DNA from: Emydura subglobosa
Lineage: Eukaryota > Chordata > Testudines > Chelidae
Assembly: GCA_007922225.1 (NCBI GenBank)
Contig: ML679970.1
Coordinates: 41,372,212-41,436,211 of the forward strand
Direction: 5' to 3'
DNA: 64,000 nucleotides
Shown here: positions 1 to 10,905 of the stretch, piece after piece
Layout: every line of letters begins with the position of its first letter
Numbering within the stretch: position 1 is the stretch's first letter
Notes under the pieces: model-generated
The model's input: the letters and a program-made list of their open reading frames with translations, nothing else
Told to the model about the DNA's origin: nothing
The model's database searches: none
Made by a program: the position numbers and the translations under genes

Positions 1-211
1 AACTCTGTGGTTGGCTCACATCAGCTGACTCGGTCTCGCGGGCCTTGGGTTAGAGGCTGTTGAATTGCAGTGTAGATGTTTGGACGTGGCTGGAGGCCAG
101 GCTCTAGGACGCACAACTGCAGCACAACTAAATAGTGCCTTAACCCGAGCCCAAGTCAGCTGGCGTGGGCCAGCCACGGGTGACTAATTGCTGTGTAGAC
201 AGACCCTTAGA
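1..211. mobile_element. Non-autonomous DNA element, right part (GTCTACAC-type ends)
   Basis: The sequence has the composition of a common turtle DNA element: a cagctgactcgg block, its inverted counterpart near 155-175 (agtcagctgg), and a terminal tgtgtagacagaccctta near 193-210. The internal arms are inverted relative to each other, so the element is a fold-back structure. The left end lies outside the window. No transposase is present. The family assignment is from memory of turtle repeats. Confidence 0.55.
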
Positions 212-3200
212 GCCCCTTGTTGGCAGCAGACCAAGCTCATATGCTCACCTTTGAGCCCATTCACAAGGCTATGTATTGCATTTTGCCATGTAATCCAGGG
301 ATCCCAATTCTGCACACCCAATGATGAGTTGCCATCCTATAGGCATATATCTCCCATCACACTGGTCACCAGCCATCCACTTCAGTCTCTGGTCTCTGTG
401 ATTCCCACCTTACTCATTTGCAGGCCATACACAAGGCAGCCGTCACTGTTGTGCTCTATTCACCAGTCCATGCCACCATCTTCAATGACTCCCCCTTTGC
501 CTGCAGTATCCCGTTGAAGCTTGTCTTCCTGACCTTTGCAGCCTGCGCAGTACTGTCACTGCCCACACTTCTGATCTGACATTAAAATCAGGGGCTGCTG
601 GCTCAGAGCCTTCCAGGAACCACAAGCACAACAACGGTGCATGGGGAGAGAAGTGGGCTCATGGGGAACTCACTCCCAAACCACTTAGGGCATTATAAGC
701 TAAAACCGACCCCTTAATCCTCAAGGCTGCCAGTTGGCATGAAAGACTGCTCCACAATACAGAATGCAGCTGCCTGTGTAACTTCGCCTTCCAAAAAGTA
801 TGTCACTATAGCCCCAAGCCCTGAATAATGATGATTGTGACCGTAGGGTAGTCAAGGCTAAATGGAATTTACCCCTTTTACCATCTCACCCCCTGGATTA
901 CGAGCTGCAGCTCTGTCCTGGATACATACGTTGTTAATTCTAGTGGACCGTGCGATATTGGTTTAGGTCACTTATTACATCTTTTGCATGGGGAAAAGGC
1001 TTTTTTGATTCCAGACCTACATTGTTTCAGTGGTTACTCTTGTTGAGAGGATACAGGTGTTAACTCTGGTCCTGGTGTGTTGTTCACTTTTGCAGATGTG
1101 TCTCTTGGACTAGTCGGTTTCCAGGCCAATCCTCATTTAATCTGCTCTGCCTGTAACTGTACAAACTCACAATGCACCCACTTATGGTATTCCAGATGGA
1201 CCAAACTTAGCTCCCCACCTCCTGAGATCACAGAGGTACTGCTTTCTGCCTTCCACTAACCCATGTCAGATCTGCTGCTGAGTCCTCCTTTATCTCTGGA
1301 CACTAATCCTGTCTCTGGGAATGAGAAGGGTGGCAAACCTCAACAGTGTTAAAAGAATCATGCTGTTCAGAGCCTTCCTGTAACACAGTGCCCGGGCACT
1401 GCAGAACAAGTTAGAAATGAGATCTCAGACCAGTTTCCATATGGCCCAAGCTGGGGGAAAAGGATTCCCTTCAGAGTGAATCTAAAACTCTTTTGGCTCA
1501 GTCCCATTGCTTAGAGCAGCCTGTCTGGGTGGGCTGTACCAAGAGAGCGTTCTGAGGGTTGTGCTCTTTATCTTGGGTGTTGCTCTACAACGTTTCCAAT
1601 TTACTGGAGCTAGAGAAGTTTAGAGTGGGATTATCGAAAGGGCTGGCCTTAGCCTGATGCTGCCACCATTTAAATCAATGAGAATTTTTCTGGTGACTCC
1701 AATGGGAGCAGGTGCAGACTGAGCCATGGCTGATCAGGTGCCGTCTTCAGTGCTGGAGCTGATCTCCCTTCTCCACTTCCTGATGTTTTGGAAATCACAC
1801 ATTAGCTGTGTCCGGAAAGAGGTGGGAAAGGCACCACCGTAACTCTACTGGAGTCTTAAAAAACTTTTTCCAGTCATGCACGCATTGGCCCTCCGTGTCG
1901 CCGTAGAAAGGTAAGAACTAACTGGAAACAAGAAGGTTTGGTGCGGTGCAGAGCCCCACTGATGCAATGGGAGCAGAAGACACTCAGTAGCTCTGAGGAG
2001 GACCCCAGCACTGTGGTGCAGCAAGGTACCAATGAGACCTTTCTAACTCTCCTGCCTGACCGCTACTGAGCGTCTAGTGGGCCTTGTGGGGGAGGTGAGT
2101 ATAGAGGAGAGAGTTAAAGGAGGGTGGTACAGGGGCCTTGCGAATATTTTATGAGCAGCTACTTCCATACATGGGAAAGAATGAGAAGGTGCTTGTTGGT
2201 GAGCTTGATAAATGGGTAGCGAAGGCTGGTGGTGTTGGCAGAGCAGCATCTGGGGCTTACAGCTCGACAGTGCAGAAGGCATGATAGGTAGGCCAGGAAG
2301 GGCTTTCCAAGCAGAAACCTGTAGTTTTTGTTTGTGTTTGATGCCTTAGCTTTGGTTGCGGCCCATCTCTTTGCATCAATATGTGGGCAGATAGGAGCAT
2401 TTGGAAATTTTACCCATAATCCCTACATCACTTAGGAGCGGTCAGAAGTGTTACCACCTTGCACCGGAATTCGGTATTTTACTGCATCCAGCCGGCTGCT
2501 ATGAGCTGAAAAACCTCTGAATAAAACCTGGCCTTATAACCTGCCCAGGGAAAATTCACCCCAGGCAGATGGGAAGCGCCAGCCCTTGTGCCACTTGAGC
2601 CTGGTTTGAGTGGTGCATCCATCCATGCTTGTACATTGTTATGGGCCATATATAGAGTCCCAGTGGTCATTTGCAGCTCTGTCCCCTCCCTCTCTGTGAG
2701 ATGCATTATGGGCTGCTTTGCATTGCACCTGACAGTGTAGCAAGACCAACTGCCACATGTGCAACTGATTGGAGGGTACGCCCTAGATTCCAACCTGGTT
2801 TATGTGGCGGTAACAAGTCAGACTGTGTCTGAAGCTTAGAGCTTTTATTGACTACTTTCCAAGTGTCTTAAGGGTAGGTTCTGAGGCTCACATATGCTGG
2901 AGGTGCCAGTGAATCAAGTCCACTGTGATCATTGGGGAACGTGTGTGTTTCCTTTTTTCTCACTGTAAAACTACATAATTTTGGGGGTGACGCATCTGGC
3001 TGCAGCCACTTTGCCATCCTACCATTTTTACCAAATTAGAATACAAATGTAATTCTGTCCTTGAGGGCTGGGTTAAAAACTTGGCATGGCATTCTTCTCT
3101 TCCCAAACTAATCCTGCCTGGGTGGACGTTAATCAATTGGATCATCTGAAATATTTCACTGTTCTGGAGAGTCTTTCCTTCCACACTGCACGTGTATGTT

Positions 3201-3964
3201 CTCTCCATCCCACCCCCTTTATGACTTTCCTTTCCAATTTCTCCAGCCGACGGTATGGACCACAGAGATAAATATACAATCTGAATGGCAGGTATTATAT
3301 TCAGTTACACTAACGTTCTGATTAATAAGCTCATCTCCATGCATTGTGTGCATTTGCTTTGAATCATCCTGGCTGCAGGACTGTATAAAGGACTAGATAC
3401 TGTAATTGTCCCCCATTGTCGTCTCTTAATAACTTGGTATGATGTTATCGGAGTAATTTTTTTTCCTAACTTTGATTAATTATATTTATTATTCAATAAA
3501 AAAATTCAGAAAATGGTAAGGGGGAGAAAAGTTAGGAAAAGTCTGCCATACTTTCTGAGCAGCCAATTTACAAACCCAAATGACTGTGGCTTGTATTGTG
3601 AAAGGGTTTTGTTTTGGGGGGGTTTTTTCCCCCCAAAGCTTTTGAACTATCAAGAGACATTAGGGAAAAAAAGAGCTGCTGTGAAATATTTAAATTTTTA
3701 CACACAGTTTTGGTTGGCAGGTTAGCATTGAAGTGCCAGCACACCTGGGAAGTCTGCTTTGCTCCATTTGCTTTTGGCAATCTCTAAATCAAACATGGCA
3801 GAACTGACTTAAATATGTCTGTAGGACAAGGCAGGCAGAATCTCCTTTGGGCGGACATTTGTGTGTGCCAGGTATCAATCCAAAGTGTTTTGAAGCAACC
3901 AAGATACTAAACCAACATGGAATGGATAATGGAGATGCTGATGTTGTGTTAGTCAAATACAAAT
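212..3964. other. No supported gene, 3.75 kb
   Basis: The longest open frames are near 100 codons and lack splice context or recognisable domains. Small local features are a T- and A-rich patch at 3455-3515 and a G7-T6-C6 run at 3616-3634 that could form a short hairpin. I saw no clear repeat boundaries. Confidence 0.5.
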
Positions 3965-4070
3965 TATTGGGCTCAGTACAGGGGTAATTGGGTGAGGTTC
4001 TCTGGCCTATGTTATACAGGTCAGACTAGAAGATCTAATAGTCCCTTCGGGTCTTAAAATCTTGAATAGA
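3965..4070 (+). repeat. CR1/SINE-type 3' tail fragment
   Basis: The segment contains tatacaggtcagactagaag followed by a variant of 'atctaatagtcccttcgggtctt'. This is the conserved 3' tail shared by sauropsid CR1 elements and the tortoise SINEs that use CR1 machinery. Similar tails occur at 24343-24432 and 55035-55213. The upstream head was not recognised, so CR1 and SINE cannot be separated here. Confidence 0.6.
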
Positions 4071-5399
4071 GAGAAGTGTTTTTGCCTGGCTGCAGTAAGA
4101 TATATACTTTACAGGGGTGCCTTGCTGTTCTTATCCTAAAGGAGATTCCAATGGAAAAGGTTAATCTGGTTCCAGTTGGTCAGCTAGGTTTTTGGAATGG
4201 AGCAGCAGGTCTATTGGTTGGTTGCTTACAAAGTTTACATCGTCTTCCAGTAGATGTCAACTGAAATAAAGTAGAAACCAATAGAGACCAGCTAAAATGA
4301 TTTAATGGAGCCTCCTGGGATTTCCATTAGGGTATGTAATGAGCCATCAATGTCATGCATTTCACCCTGGTATTTACATACTATTCTTCAATTATTCTTA
4401 GGTGCTTCTCAGTATTTGTGCTGCACCTCAGTTATTGTTTACAACCCCCCTCTTTGCTCTATGCCTCTTGTTACCAGTTTGCCCAGTTGCTGGTGGCAAA
4501 CCTATGGCTAGTGGCTGAACCTCTGGGGTAATTGACTGCTTCCAAGTGTTGTTTTTTTTCTGCACCTCAGTTGTGATTGGCTTCATTGCTGTGCTATATC
4601 TGCTACAACCCACTAGTTACTGGCAGCTCCCAAGTATTTATCTCCTCCTCTGAGTGATTCCTGGTTACTGAATCAGAGCTTGGCTGGGGAAAAAAACAAA
4701 ACAAAATAGACCAAGCTCTGCATGCAGTGGAACAAACAAACAAAAATCAATGACTTCAGTGCACAGCTTGCAAAAAGGTCCCTTGGTGGTGGTGGTGGAG
4801 GCGGGGGGAGAAGGGGAGCGAGGTTCCAGCTTTCAAGAGATGGAAGGTACAAACCTAAATGAGTTTTTCCCTGTAACACATGTCCTGACCTTTTTAAAAA
4901 AATGAAATCTATTTTATTAATTCTTTCTTTTTATCAAATTCGTCAGTGAAACACTAAAGATATGACTGTGGAAAAGGTCAGGAAATGTGTAGTTGTTGAA
5001 ATCTTGTTTCAGTTGATGGATTTTCCCTTAGGGGATCTTTTTTTTCCTCTTTATTTTTGTTCCCCTTCATTTTTTTTCCATAACAAAAATGTGTTAATTT
5101 GTTTTGATTTGTTTAATGATAATACTGAAATATGCTCTTTAATCAGAGAGAAAAACACTAAAACCTCTTTAATTTCTGTATAAGTGGGTTTGACCCTGCA
5201 GTTCCTACATGAATGCAGGATTGGGCCCGACATTTGAAAAGGAGAACTAAGCTGGGATTTGGGGGTCGGTTTTTTTTTGTTTGTTTGTTTGTGAAGCTGG
5301 AGTCCAAATCTGCGGTCACATCAGCAAGAAATGCAGGATCAGACCCCTTTTTATGGAAATTCAAGTTCTTGTGTCCACACTGGCACTTAACTTAAATAA
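4071..5399. other. No supported gene; short simple repeats
   Basis: This stretch holds a (TGG)5 run at 4784-4798 and a T-run followed by TTTG repeats at 5270-5292. The phrase ctgcacctcagtt occurs near 4421 and again near 4561. Open frames are at most 73 codons and do not resemble a family I know. Confidence 0.5.
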
Positions 5400-5604
5400 T
5401 TCCTCTCTCTCCCTGGTATTTATCCCTCTGATATATTTATAGAGAGCAATCCTATCGCCGCTCAGCCTTCTTTTGGTTAGCCTAAACAAGCCAAGCTCTT
5501 TGAGATTCCCCTCATAGGGTTGGTTTTCCATTCCTCAGATCATCCTATTTGCCCTTCTCTGCACCTGTTCCAGTTTGAATTCATCTTTCTTAAAGAAGTA
5601 TGGG
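5400..5604 (-). mobile_element. Older CR1 LINE fragment (3'-side piece of a split copy)
   Basis: Read on the minus strand, this is the late ORF2 region of a CR1 retrotransposon: a GAACAGGTGCAGAGAAGGGC segment followed by the leucine-rich 'SLKRFG/RLNQKK'-like part. The plus strand shows the familiar gcccttctctgcacctgttc at about 5551-5570. It continues at 6675-6985, and the younger CR1 at 5605-6672 interrupts it. The copy is diverged and has no open frame. Confidence 0.75.
5599..5604 (+). repeat. Putative 6-bp target-site duplication, left copy
   Basis: The hexamer tatggg occurs at 5599-5604 and again at 6669-6674, on either side of the plus-strand CR1. Removing one copy and the insert joins the two halves of the older CR1 sensibly. 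Four of the six bases on the right could also belong to the CR1 octamer tail, so the duplication may be shorter. Confidence 0.5.
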
Positions 5605-5726
5605 TTGGATGAATGGACTATAAAATGGATAGAGAACTGGCTAGAGCATAGGGCTCAACGAGTAGTGATCAATGGCTCCATGTCTAGCTGGCAACCGGTC
5701 ACAAGGGGTCGGTCCTGGGGCCGGTT
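5605..5726 (+). pseudogene. CR1 ORF2 upstream segment, frame-broken
   Basis: One frame reads LDEWTIKWIENWLEHRAQRV, the stretch of a CR1 reverse transcriptase just before the conserved PQG motif. After SSWQPVT the frame changes. A short block around 5701-5712, where the PQG region should be, is missing, which puts the following FNIFINDL region into another frame. The deletion therefore removes a core reverse-transcriptase motif and breaks the ORF. The frame running in from 5575 includes bases of the flanking older CR1 and is fortuitous there. Confidence 0.8.
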
Positions 5727-6587
5727 TTGTTCAACATCTTTATTAATGATCTGGAGGATGGGGTAGATTGCACGCTCAGCAAGTTTGCGGACGACACTAA
5801 GCTAGGGGGAGTGGTAGATACCCTGGAGGGTAGGGATAGGATACAGAGTGACCTAAACAAACTGGAGGATTGGGCCAAAAGAAATCTAATGAGGTTCAAC
5901 AAGGACAAGTGCAGAGTCCTCCACTTAGGAAGGAAGAATCCCATGCACAGCTATAGACTGGGGACCGACGAGCTGGGCAGCAGCTCTGCAGAAAAGGACC
6001 TGGGGGTAACGGTGGATAAAAAGCTGGATATGAGTCAGCAGTGTGCCCTGGTTGTCAAGAAGGCTAATGGCATATTGGGCTGCATTAGGAGGGGCATTGC
6101 CAGCAGGTCACGGGACGTGATTATTCCCCTCTATTTGGCATTGGTGAGGCCGCATTTAGAATATTGTGTCCAGTTTTGGGCCCCCCACTACAAAAAGGAT
6201 GTGGACAAGTTAGAGAGAGTGCAGTGGAGGGCAACCAAAATGATTAGGGGGCTGGAGCACAGGACTTATGAGGAGAGGCTGAGGGAACTGGGCTTGTGTA
6301 GTCTGCAAAAGAGAATAGTGAGGGGGGATTTGATAGCGGCCTTTAACTACCTGAAAGGGGGTTCCAGGAAGGATGGGGCTAGGCTGTTCTCGGTGGTGGC
6401 AGATGACAGAACAAGGAGCAACAGTCTCAAGTTGCAGGGCGGGAGGTCTAAGTTGGACATTAGGAAAAAGTTTTTCACTAGGAGGGTGGTGAAGCACTGG
6501 AATGGGTTACCTAGGGAGGTGGTGGAATCTCCATCCTTAGAGGTTTTTAAGCTGAGGCTTGACAAAGCCCTGGTTGGGATGATATAG
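5727..6587 (+). CDS. CR1 ORF2 C-terminal reverse transcriptase remnant (286 codons)
   Basis: This open frame encodes the C-terminal half of a CR1-type reverse transcriptase. Residues 20-23 are FADD, the catalytic box with two metal-binding aspartates. They are followed by the thumb and CR1-specific C-terminal region: [31 protein letters not shown] and [12 protein letters not shown] full CR1 ORF2 also carries an N-terminal endonuclease, which is absent here. The annotated start is simply the first methionine after a frame break and is not a real initiation site. The protein is not expected to work because the fingers/palm portion is lost. Homologous but decayed stretches lie on the minus strand at 30088-30640 and 32668-33150. 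Confidence 0.85.
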   Translation: MFNIFINDLEDGVDCTLSKFADDTKLGGVVDTLEGRDRIQSDLNKLEDWAKRNLMRFNKDKCRVLHLGRKNPMHSYRLGTDELGSSSAEKDLGVTVDKKLDMSQQCALVVKKANGILGCIRRGIASRSRDVIIPLYLALVRPHLEYCVQFWAPHYKKDVDKLERVQWRATKMIRGLEHRTYEERLRELGLCSLQKRIVRGDLIAAFNYLKGGSRKDGARLFSVVADDRTRSNSLKLQGGRSKLDIRKKFFTRRVVKHWNGLPREVVESPSLEVFKLRLDKALVGMI

Positions 6588-6668
6588 CTGAGGTTAGTCC
6601 TGCTTTGAGCAGGGGGTTGGACTAGATGACCTTCTGAGGTCCCTTCCAACTCTAATATTCTATGATTC

Positions 6669-6674
6669 TATGGG
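6669..6674 (+). repeat. Putative 6-bp target-site duplication, right copy
   Basis: The hexamer tatggg matches 5599-5604. It overlaps the last octamer of the CR1 tail, which limits certainty. Confidence 0.5.
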
Positions 6675-6985
6675 ATACCAGAACTGCACACAAAATTCCA
6701 GATGAGGCCTCACCAGTGGCTTGTATAACAGTGCGAACCCTTCCCTGTCTCTACTGGAAATACCTCACCTGATGCATCCAAGGACTGCATTAGCTTTTTG
6801 CATGGCTGCATCACATTGGCAGCTCATACTCATCCTGTGATCAACCAGTATGCCCAGGTCCTTCTCCTCTGTCACTTCCAGCTGATATGTCCTCAGTTTA
6901 TAGCCAAAATTCTTGTTTAGTTCCTAAGTGAATGACCTTGCACTTTGCACTATTAAATTTCATGCCATGCTAATGCTCTGTGGTG
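6675..6985 (-). mobile_element. Older CR1 LINE fragment (5'-side piece of the split copy)
   Basis: This continues the minus-strand CR1 of 5400-5604 across the inserted young CR1. Read on the minus strand it gives the region around '[12 protein letters not shown]' and '[15 protein letters not shown]', followed by the early part of the C-terminal domain. Plus-strand landmarks are gatgaggcctcaccagtg near 6700 and cccaggtccttctcctctgt near 6853. Stops and indels are present. Confidence 0.8.
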
Positions 6986-8951
6986 CTGAAAACCCCAGAG
7001 GAAGCAGAATGGGTCCACAACCTCACCACCACCCCTCACCAGCCAGAAGGCAAGGTGTGTGTTGGGGGGGAGGGGAGGAGACACAGGCTGCTTTCTGTAA
7101 GAGGGTGGCTGTATCTGCCTCAGAGAAATGGCCCCTTTGACTCTTCTGCACCCTTGCCCATCTTACTTGGATACAGACTACGTTTAAACCCCTCACTCCT
7201 TGTAACCTAGCCCATCTCTGCAAGGAGCAGCCAAAGAAACTGGCTCCTTATGTCAGCTGCCTGCTTTTAATGCTGCAGACAGCCTGCCTCCCTGGGCCGT
7301 CAGCTCCGCTCCTCGGAGGTTATGGGGGGTGGTCACAGAGTGGTGCCAGCCAGGGGCTAGGAGTAGGGAGTGAGGTGGCTCTGGAGGAGGAACGAGGGCA
7401 TGGGGAGGGCTTCAAGACTTTAGGGCAGGAAGGATCAAGCGGAGCCATGTTGCGGAGGGGAAGACGAGTGGGGATGTGCAGGTGGGGATAAGGAAAGAGG
7501 GGCAGGCCTGGCATGGTGGGGACTGCAGCCATGCGCTGTGCCAGCAGACCCCAGTGCCTCTGGGTTGAGACATTGGTGCTTGAAGTGTGCTCTCCCCCGC
7601 CGACTGTGTACTGCAGGGTGTGCAGGAGGCACGTGTGTTGTGAGAAGAGCATGGGCATCCGTGAGCCAGATGAGGAGAAAGGAGGGTGGAGTCGCTGTGT
7701 CTCTGTCTCTGGAGAACTTAATCAATTACGTGGAAGTTTCTTTGATTTTTAGAAACTTGAGTCAGTGGGATTCAAACTTCAACAGCCTAGCTCTGTGGTG
7801 GAGGGAATGTGTGTATGTGCAGGGACCTTCATGCATGGGGCCACTGCCAGTGCCAGCAGAGGGACCATGATGATAGAGTAAAACTTGCCCCCATTCCGAG
7901 GACCAGCACTCAACCTATGCACAACTTCCACTCCATTCACACCCATGGATGATGGCTTGAGTGGTGCCTAAGCCTTGGGCATAGGGGTGAATTTCACTCT
8001 GTTTGAGCCATTGCGATAAATCCCCTCCCGCTCCTAGAAGTGAGTGGCTGCTCTAGAATGGGACAGTGCAGGGGAAGCTTGCCCTGTCTTGGCCAGGCGC
8101 TGCCTGTTGTAGGTGTGAGTGGAGGAGTTCCGTCTATACAACTGCCTGTCAAGTACTGTTTACCAGTCTCTGACTCGCAGAACAAATGGCTCTGGCTGAG
8201 GTCCAGATTGCTGGAAACAAAAGCTGAAAATGGGAGCCACGGACAAATCTGCAGGGACAAACCCTGCTGGCCTCCCTTGAGTCGTCCCCTGGAAGTCGGT
8301 GCAGTTGGTCCCATGAGCAAGGCGAGCAGGATCTGGTTCTGACCTGTGATGCTGCTGGTGATGCAGTGAGGAGCCCAGCTGTTGGGAATGTGAAAGCATA
8401 GATGCTCCAAACCGCCGATGTCTTATTGCCAGTGATATTAAAATAACACTCTGAAAGACATGAAGCAGATTTATTTGTTCTCCTCAATTAAAGCAATTAC
8501 AGTGCTCTTGTGAAAGTCAAAACACAATTCTCAGCGCGGCAGCAGGCAGCTCTTGCTTATGGCAGGTCAGTCATCACTCCCCTCCTGTTTAAAGCTGTAA
8601 GCGACACCATTCACCTTTCCAGCAGCGCTTAACATGAACAGGGGTGGAGCAGCGACAGCAGCACGTAGGCCTGTGGAAGCGCTTAGGAGATAATACGATG
8701 CCCTCATGTAACATCCTTGTTGACATTTACTGAGGGATGACCGGGTTTCCCCCTACCGCCATGTGCATAGCAGCATGATCATTGCACATACACAACTGCC
8801 GGTGGGCACAAGCGTGCCAAGGCCTAGCCAGCTCGGACAGTAATTGAAGCTGACTCCGCAATGAGAAGAAATGATTTCATGGCTAAAGAGAAATGAACGT
8901 GGAGTAGTAATAATCCTGATTGTCACTGGAGAGGCAGCGACTGCTGGCGTT
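6986..8951. other. No supported gene; GC-rich patch
   Basis: 7260-7560 is purine-rich and GC-rich on the plus strand, which creates overlapping open frames of 70-138 codons on both strands. None shows a domain or splice context. No repeat family was recognised. Confidence 0.45.
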
Positions 8952-8959
8952 ACTTATAT
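8952..8959 (+). repeat. 8-bp target-site duplication (left) of hAT MITE
   Basis: acttatat at 8952-8959 is repeated exactly at 9351-9358. Eight base pairs is the duplication length made by hAT transposases. Confidence 0.92.
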
Positions 8960-9350
8960 CAGTGGTTCTCAACCTTTCCAGACTACTGTACCCCTTTCAG
9001 GAGTCTGATTTGTCTTGCGTGCTCTAAGTTTCACCTCACTTAAAAACTATTTGCTTACAAAATCAGACAAAAAATACAAGTGTCACAGCACACAATTACT
9101 GAAAAATGGCTGACTTTTTCATTTTTACCATACAATTATAAAATAAATCAACTGGAATATAAATATTGTACTTACATTTCAGTGTATAGTATATAGAGTA
9201 GTATAAACCAGTCATTGTCTGTATGAAATTTTAGTTCGTACTGACTTTGCTAGTGATTTTTATGTAGCCTGTTGTAAAACTAGGAAAATATCTAGATGAG
9301 TTGACCTACCCCCAGGAAGACCTTTGCATACCCCTGGTTGAGAACCACTG
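8960..9350. mobile_element. Complete hAT-type MITE, 391 bp
   Basis: The element starts cagtggttctcaacc (8960-8974) and ends with its exact reverse complement (9336-9350), a 15-bp perfect terminal inverted repeat. Exact 8-bp target duplications flank it. The CAGTGGTTCTCAA end matches the hAT-Charlie group as I know it. The inside is AT-rich with no open frame, so the element is non-autonomous and would have depended on a transposase encoded elsewhere. The perfect ends and target duplication indicate limited decay. Confidence 0.93.
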
Positions 9351-9358
9351 ACTTATAT
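9351..9358 (+). repeat. 8-bp target-site duplication (right) of hAT MITE
   Basis: acttatat, identical to 8952-8959. Confidence 0.92.
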
Positions 9359-10046
9359 AACGGCTTTTGTTTTAACCCTGTTACCAGTCACTTACAACTG
9401 TATGAAACATCCCCTCTTATTTCCTAGGATTGGTCTCTGCCTAGAGGGGAATGATTTTTTTTGATGTTTCTGAAAGTGTGAGCCAAATTAGTTGTGCCAT
9501 TTTTGAGTGTGGCTATGAAAAATGACTTTAGTCATTGGAAGAGAAGCAATTGCAATTTAAAAAAAAAAATTTTTAGCAGCTATTGGATCCAAATGGCTGC
9601 AGGTATAGAGCTGAAATTTAGCGGGAGCTAGTTGTTATGGAGAAGTACCTTGTTTAAAACATCCACTGAAAACTAGATTTGATTTGACTGCATTATCCCC
9701 CTCACTGCAACCCCGGCTCTGTGCCGATGCAGTGAAATTTAACCCCAGGCAGAGGAGACCAACGCAAGTCCAATGCACCAGTTCAGCGCTATTCTGAAGA
9801 TTTGTATGGTGCCTGTGCCTTGGGCTGGCCATCTGTGCATGGGTGAATTCCACCTTTAGTGCTGGATTTCCTTGCTAAGCTCAGAAATGCCACACTGTGC
9901 AGGGCTAGTTTGGAAGCATAGCTCCACAGGCGTGTCAGCAGCATCTGGTAAGATAACAGCTGTGTTTTTGCCAGGGTACATGGGGGAGGGGGCTTCAGGA
10001 AGGAGCATGAGAATAGGACGGTCCATGGGGGAGTCCATCTTATGCG
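9359..10046. other. No supported gene
   Basis: Only an A/T run at 9556-9574 stands out. Open frames are below 100 codons and overlap on both strands. Confidence 0.5.
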
Positions 10047-10134
10047 TGTCACGGGACCTGTACACCCTGTCTCACTTTTGGGGCGGGGGAAAGGGGAATT
10101 GTGGCCCCACAGTTGGGTTTAACAGTCCATCCTG

Positions 10135-10310
10135 CACTTCAGGGCAGCATGGCCTAGTGGCCTGAGTCAATATGGCTGCCCCTCTCATCTGCGCTGTACA
10201 GACTAGGGTTAATATGGCTGCCCTTGCTGTCAGGGCTGTATGGCCTAGTGGCTAGAGTCAATGTGGCCACTCCTGTAATCAGGGTGGTATTGTTTAATGG
10301 CCAGAGTTGG
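10135..10310 (+). repeat. Imperfect tandem repeat of about 48 bp inside the candidate LTR
   Basis: Units contain tggcctagtgg, agagtcaatatggctgcc and a gggctgta-like end. Recognisable starts are near 10150, 10241 and 10290, with a partial unit near 10196. Such U3 repeats often act as enhancers in LTRs; that role is inference here. Confidence 0.6.
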
Positions 10311-10505
10311 AGTTGATGGGCTGAGACCGGGGAGGCCAAGCCCAGGCCCCCCCTGCTCCATCAGCTCCCAACCCAGGGCCCTGGTAGCAGTGAATGGCTC
10401 ACCGCTAGGTCAGTGGGGATCCGGCCAAAACACACTGTCTAGTTCCCAGTTCCACAACCGGATCAAAGTCTAATCCCCAGGGTTACTTGCTACCCCATTC
10501 TCCGG

Positions 10506-10515
10506 TATAAAGGTT
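10506..10515 (+). promoter_or_regulatory. TATA-like motif in the candidate LTR
   Basis: ggtataaagg lies about two thirds of the way through the candidate LTR, a position compatible with a U3 promoter. No transcription evidence is available. Confidence 0.35.
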
Positions 10516-10841
10516 CCTGTGTCTCCCAGGTCTCTGATTGGCCGATGCAGATCCCAGCGACTCTGTTCCCTCTGGGGTTCCTTCGGACAGTGCAGCATCC
10601 TCCCAGGTTGCGGCACCCTCGGCCTCCACGGTCTGGGCACTGGCAGGTCCTGAGCAGGAGCTTGCAAGGTGCATCCTCGCCCCTCAGTGGTCAGCCTCAG
10701 CTGAGCTGGGCTGCTCTCTTTTGTACTGGGGCTGCAGGTGGAGCATGCCCAGTAGAGCTGACAAGACGTGGCTTCCTTGGCTCAAAGAGTGGGATTAGCC
10801 CCTGCTGGTCCAGAGGGGATTTGTACCCCCGTCACAATGAT

Positions 10842-10905
10842 CATCACAGAAATGTAGGGCTGGAAATGACCACAAGAGGTGTCCATCCTCCATCCCCCCA
10901 TTTCC
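10842..10905 (-). repeat. CR1 3'-end fragment
   Basis: The segment atcacagaaatgtagggctg followed by a degenerate 'gaccacaagaggtgtccatc' corresponds to the reverse complement of a CR1 3' tail. A (CAC)n run at 10909-10925 follows. It abuts the end of the candidate LTR, which may have inserted beside or into it. Confidence 0.5.

Larger units (their letters stand above)
5605..6672 (+). mobile_element. 5'-truncated CR1 LINE, young copy
   Basis: This is a retrotransposon of the CR1 clade (non-LTR; target-primed reverse transcription). It holds only the 3' part of ORF2 plus a short 3' untranslated region ending in two copies of the octamer attctatg at 6657-6672, the hallmark CR1 tail. 5' truncation is typical for CR1. 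The reading frame is well preserved after 5727, so the copy is younger than the surrounding minus-strand CR1 it is inserted into. The length is about 1.07 kb, against several kilobases for a full element. Confidence 0.9.
10047..10836 (+). mobile_element. Candidate solo LTR of an endogenous retrovirus, 790 bp
   Basis: The segment begins tgtcacggg and ends ccccgtcaca, that is TG...CA with a short inverted repeat, as LTRs do. The flanking pentamers atgcg (10042-10046) and atgat (10837-10841) agree at only three of five bases, so a target duplication is not proven. Inside are imperfect repeats of about 48 bp (10135-10310, phrase tggcctagtgg) and a TATA-like ggtataaagg at 10506-10515. No internal viral genes are seen on either side, so this would be a solo LTR left by recombination. 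An unrelated dispersed repeat with similar ends is the alternative. Confidence 0.5.
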
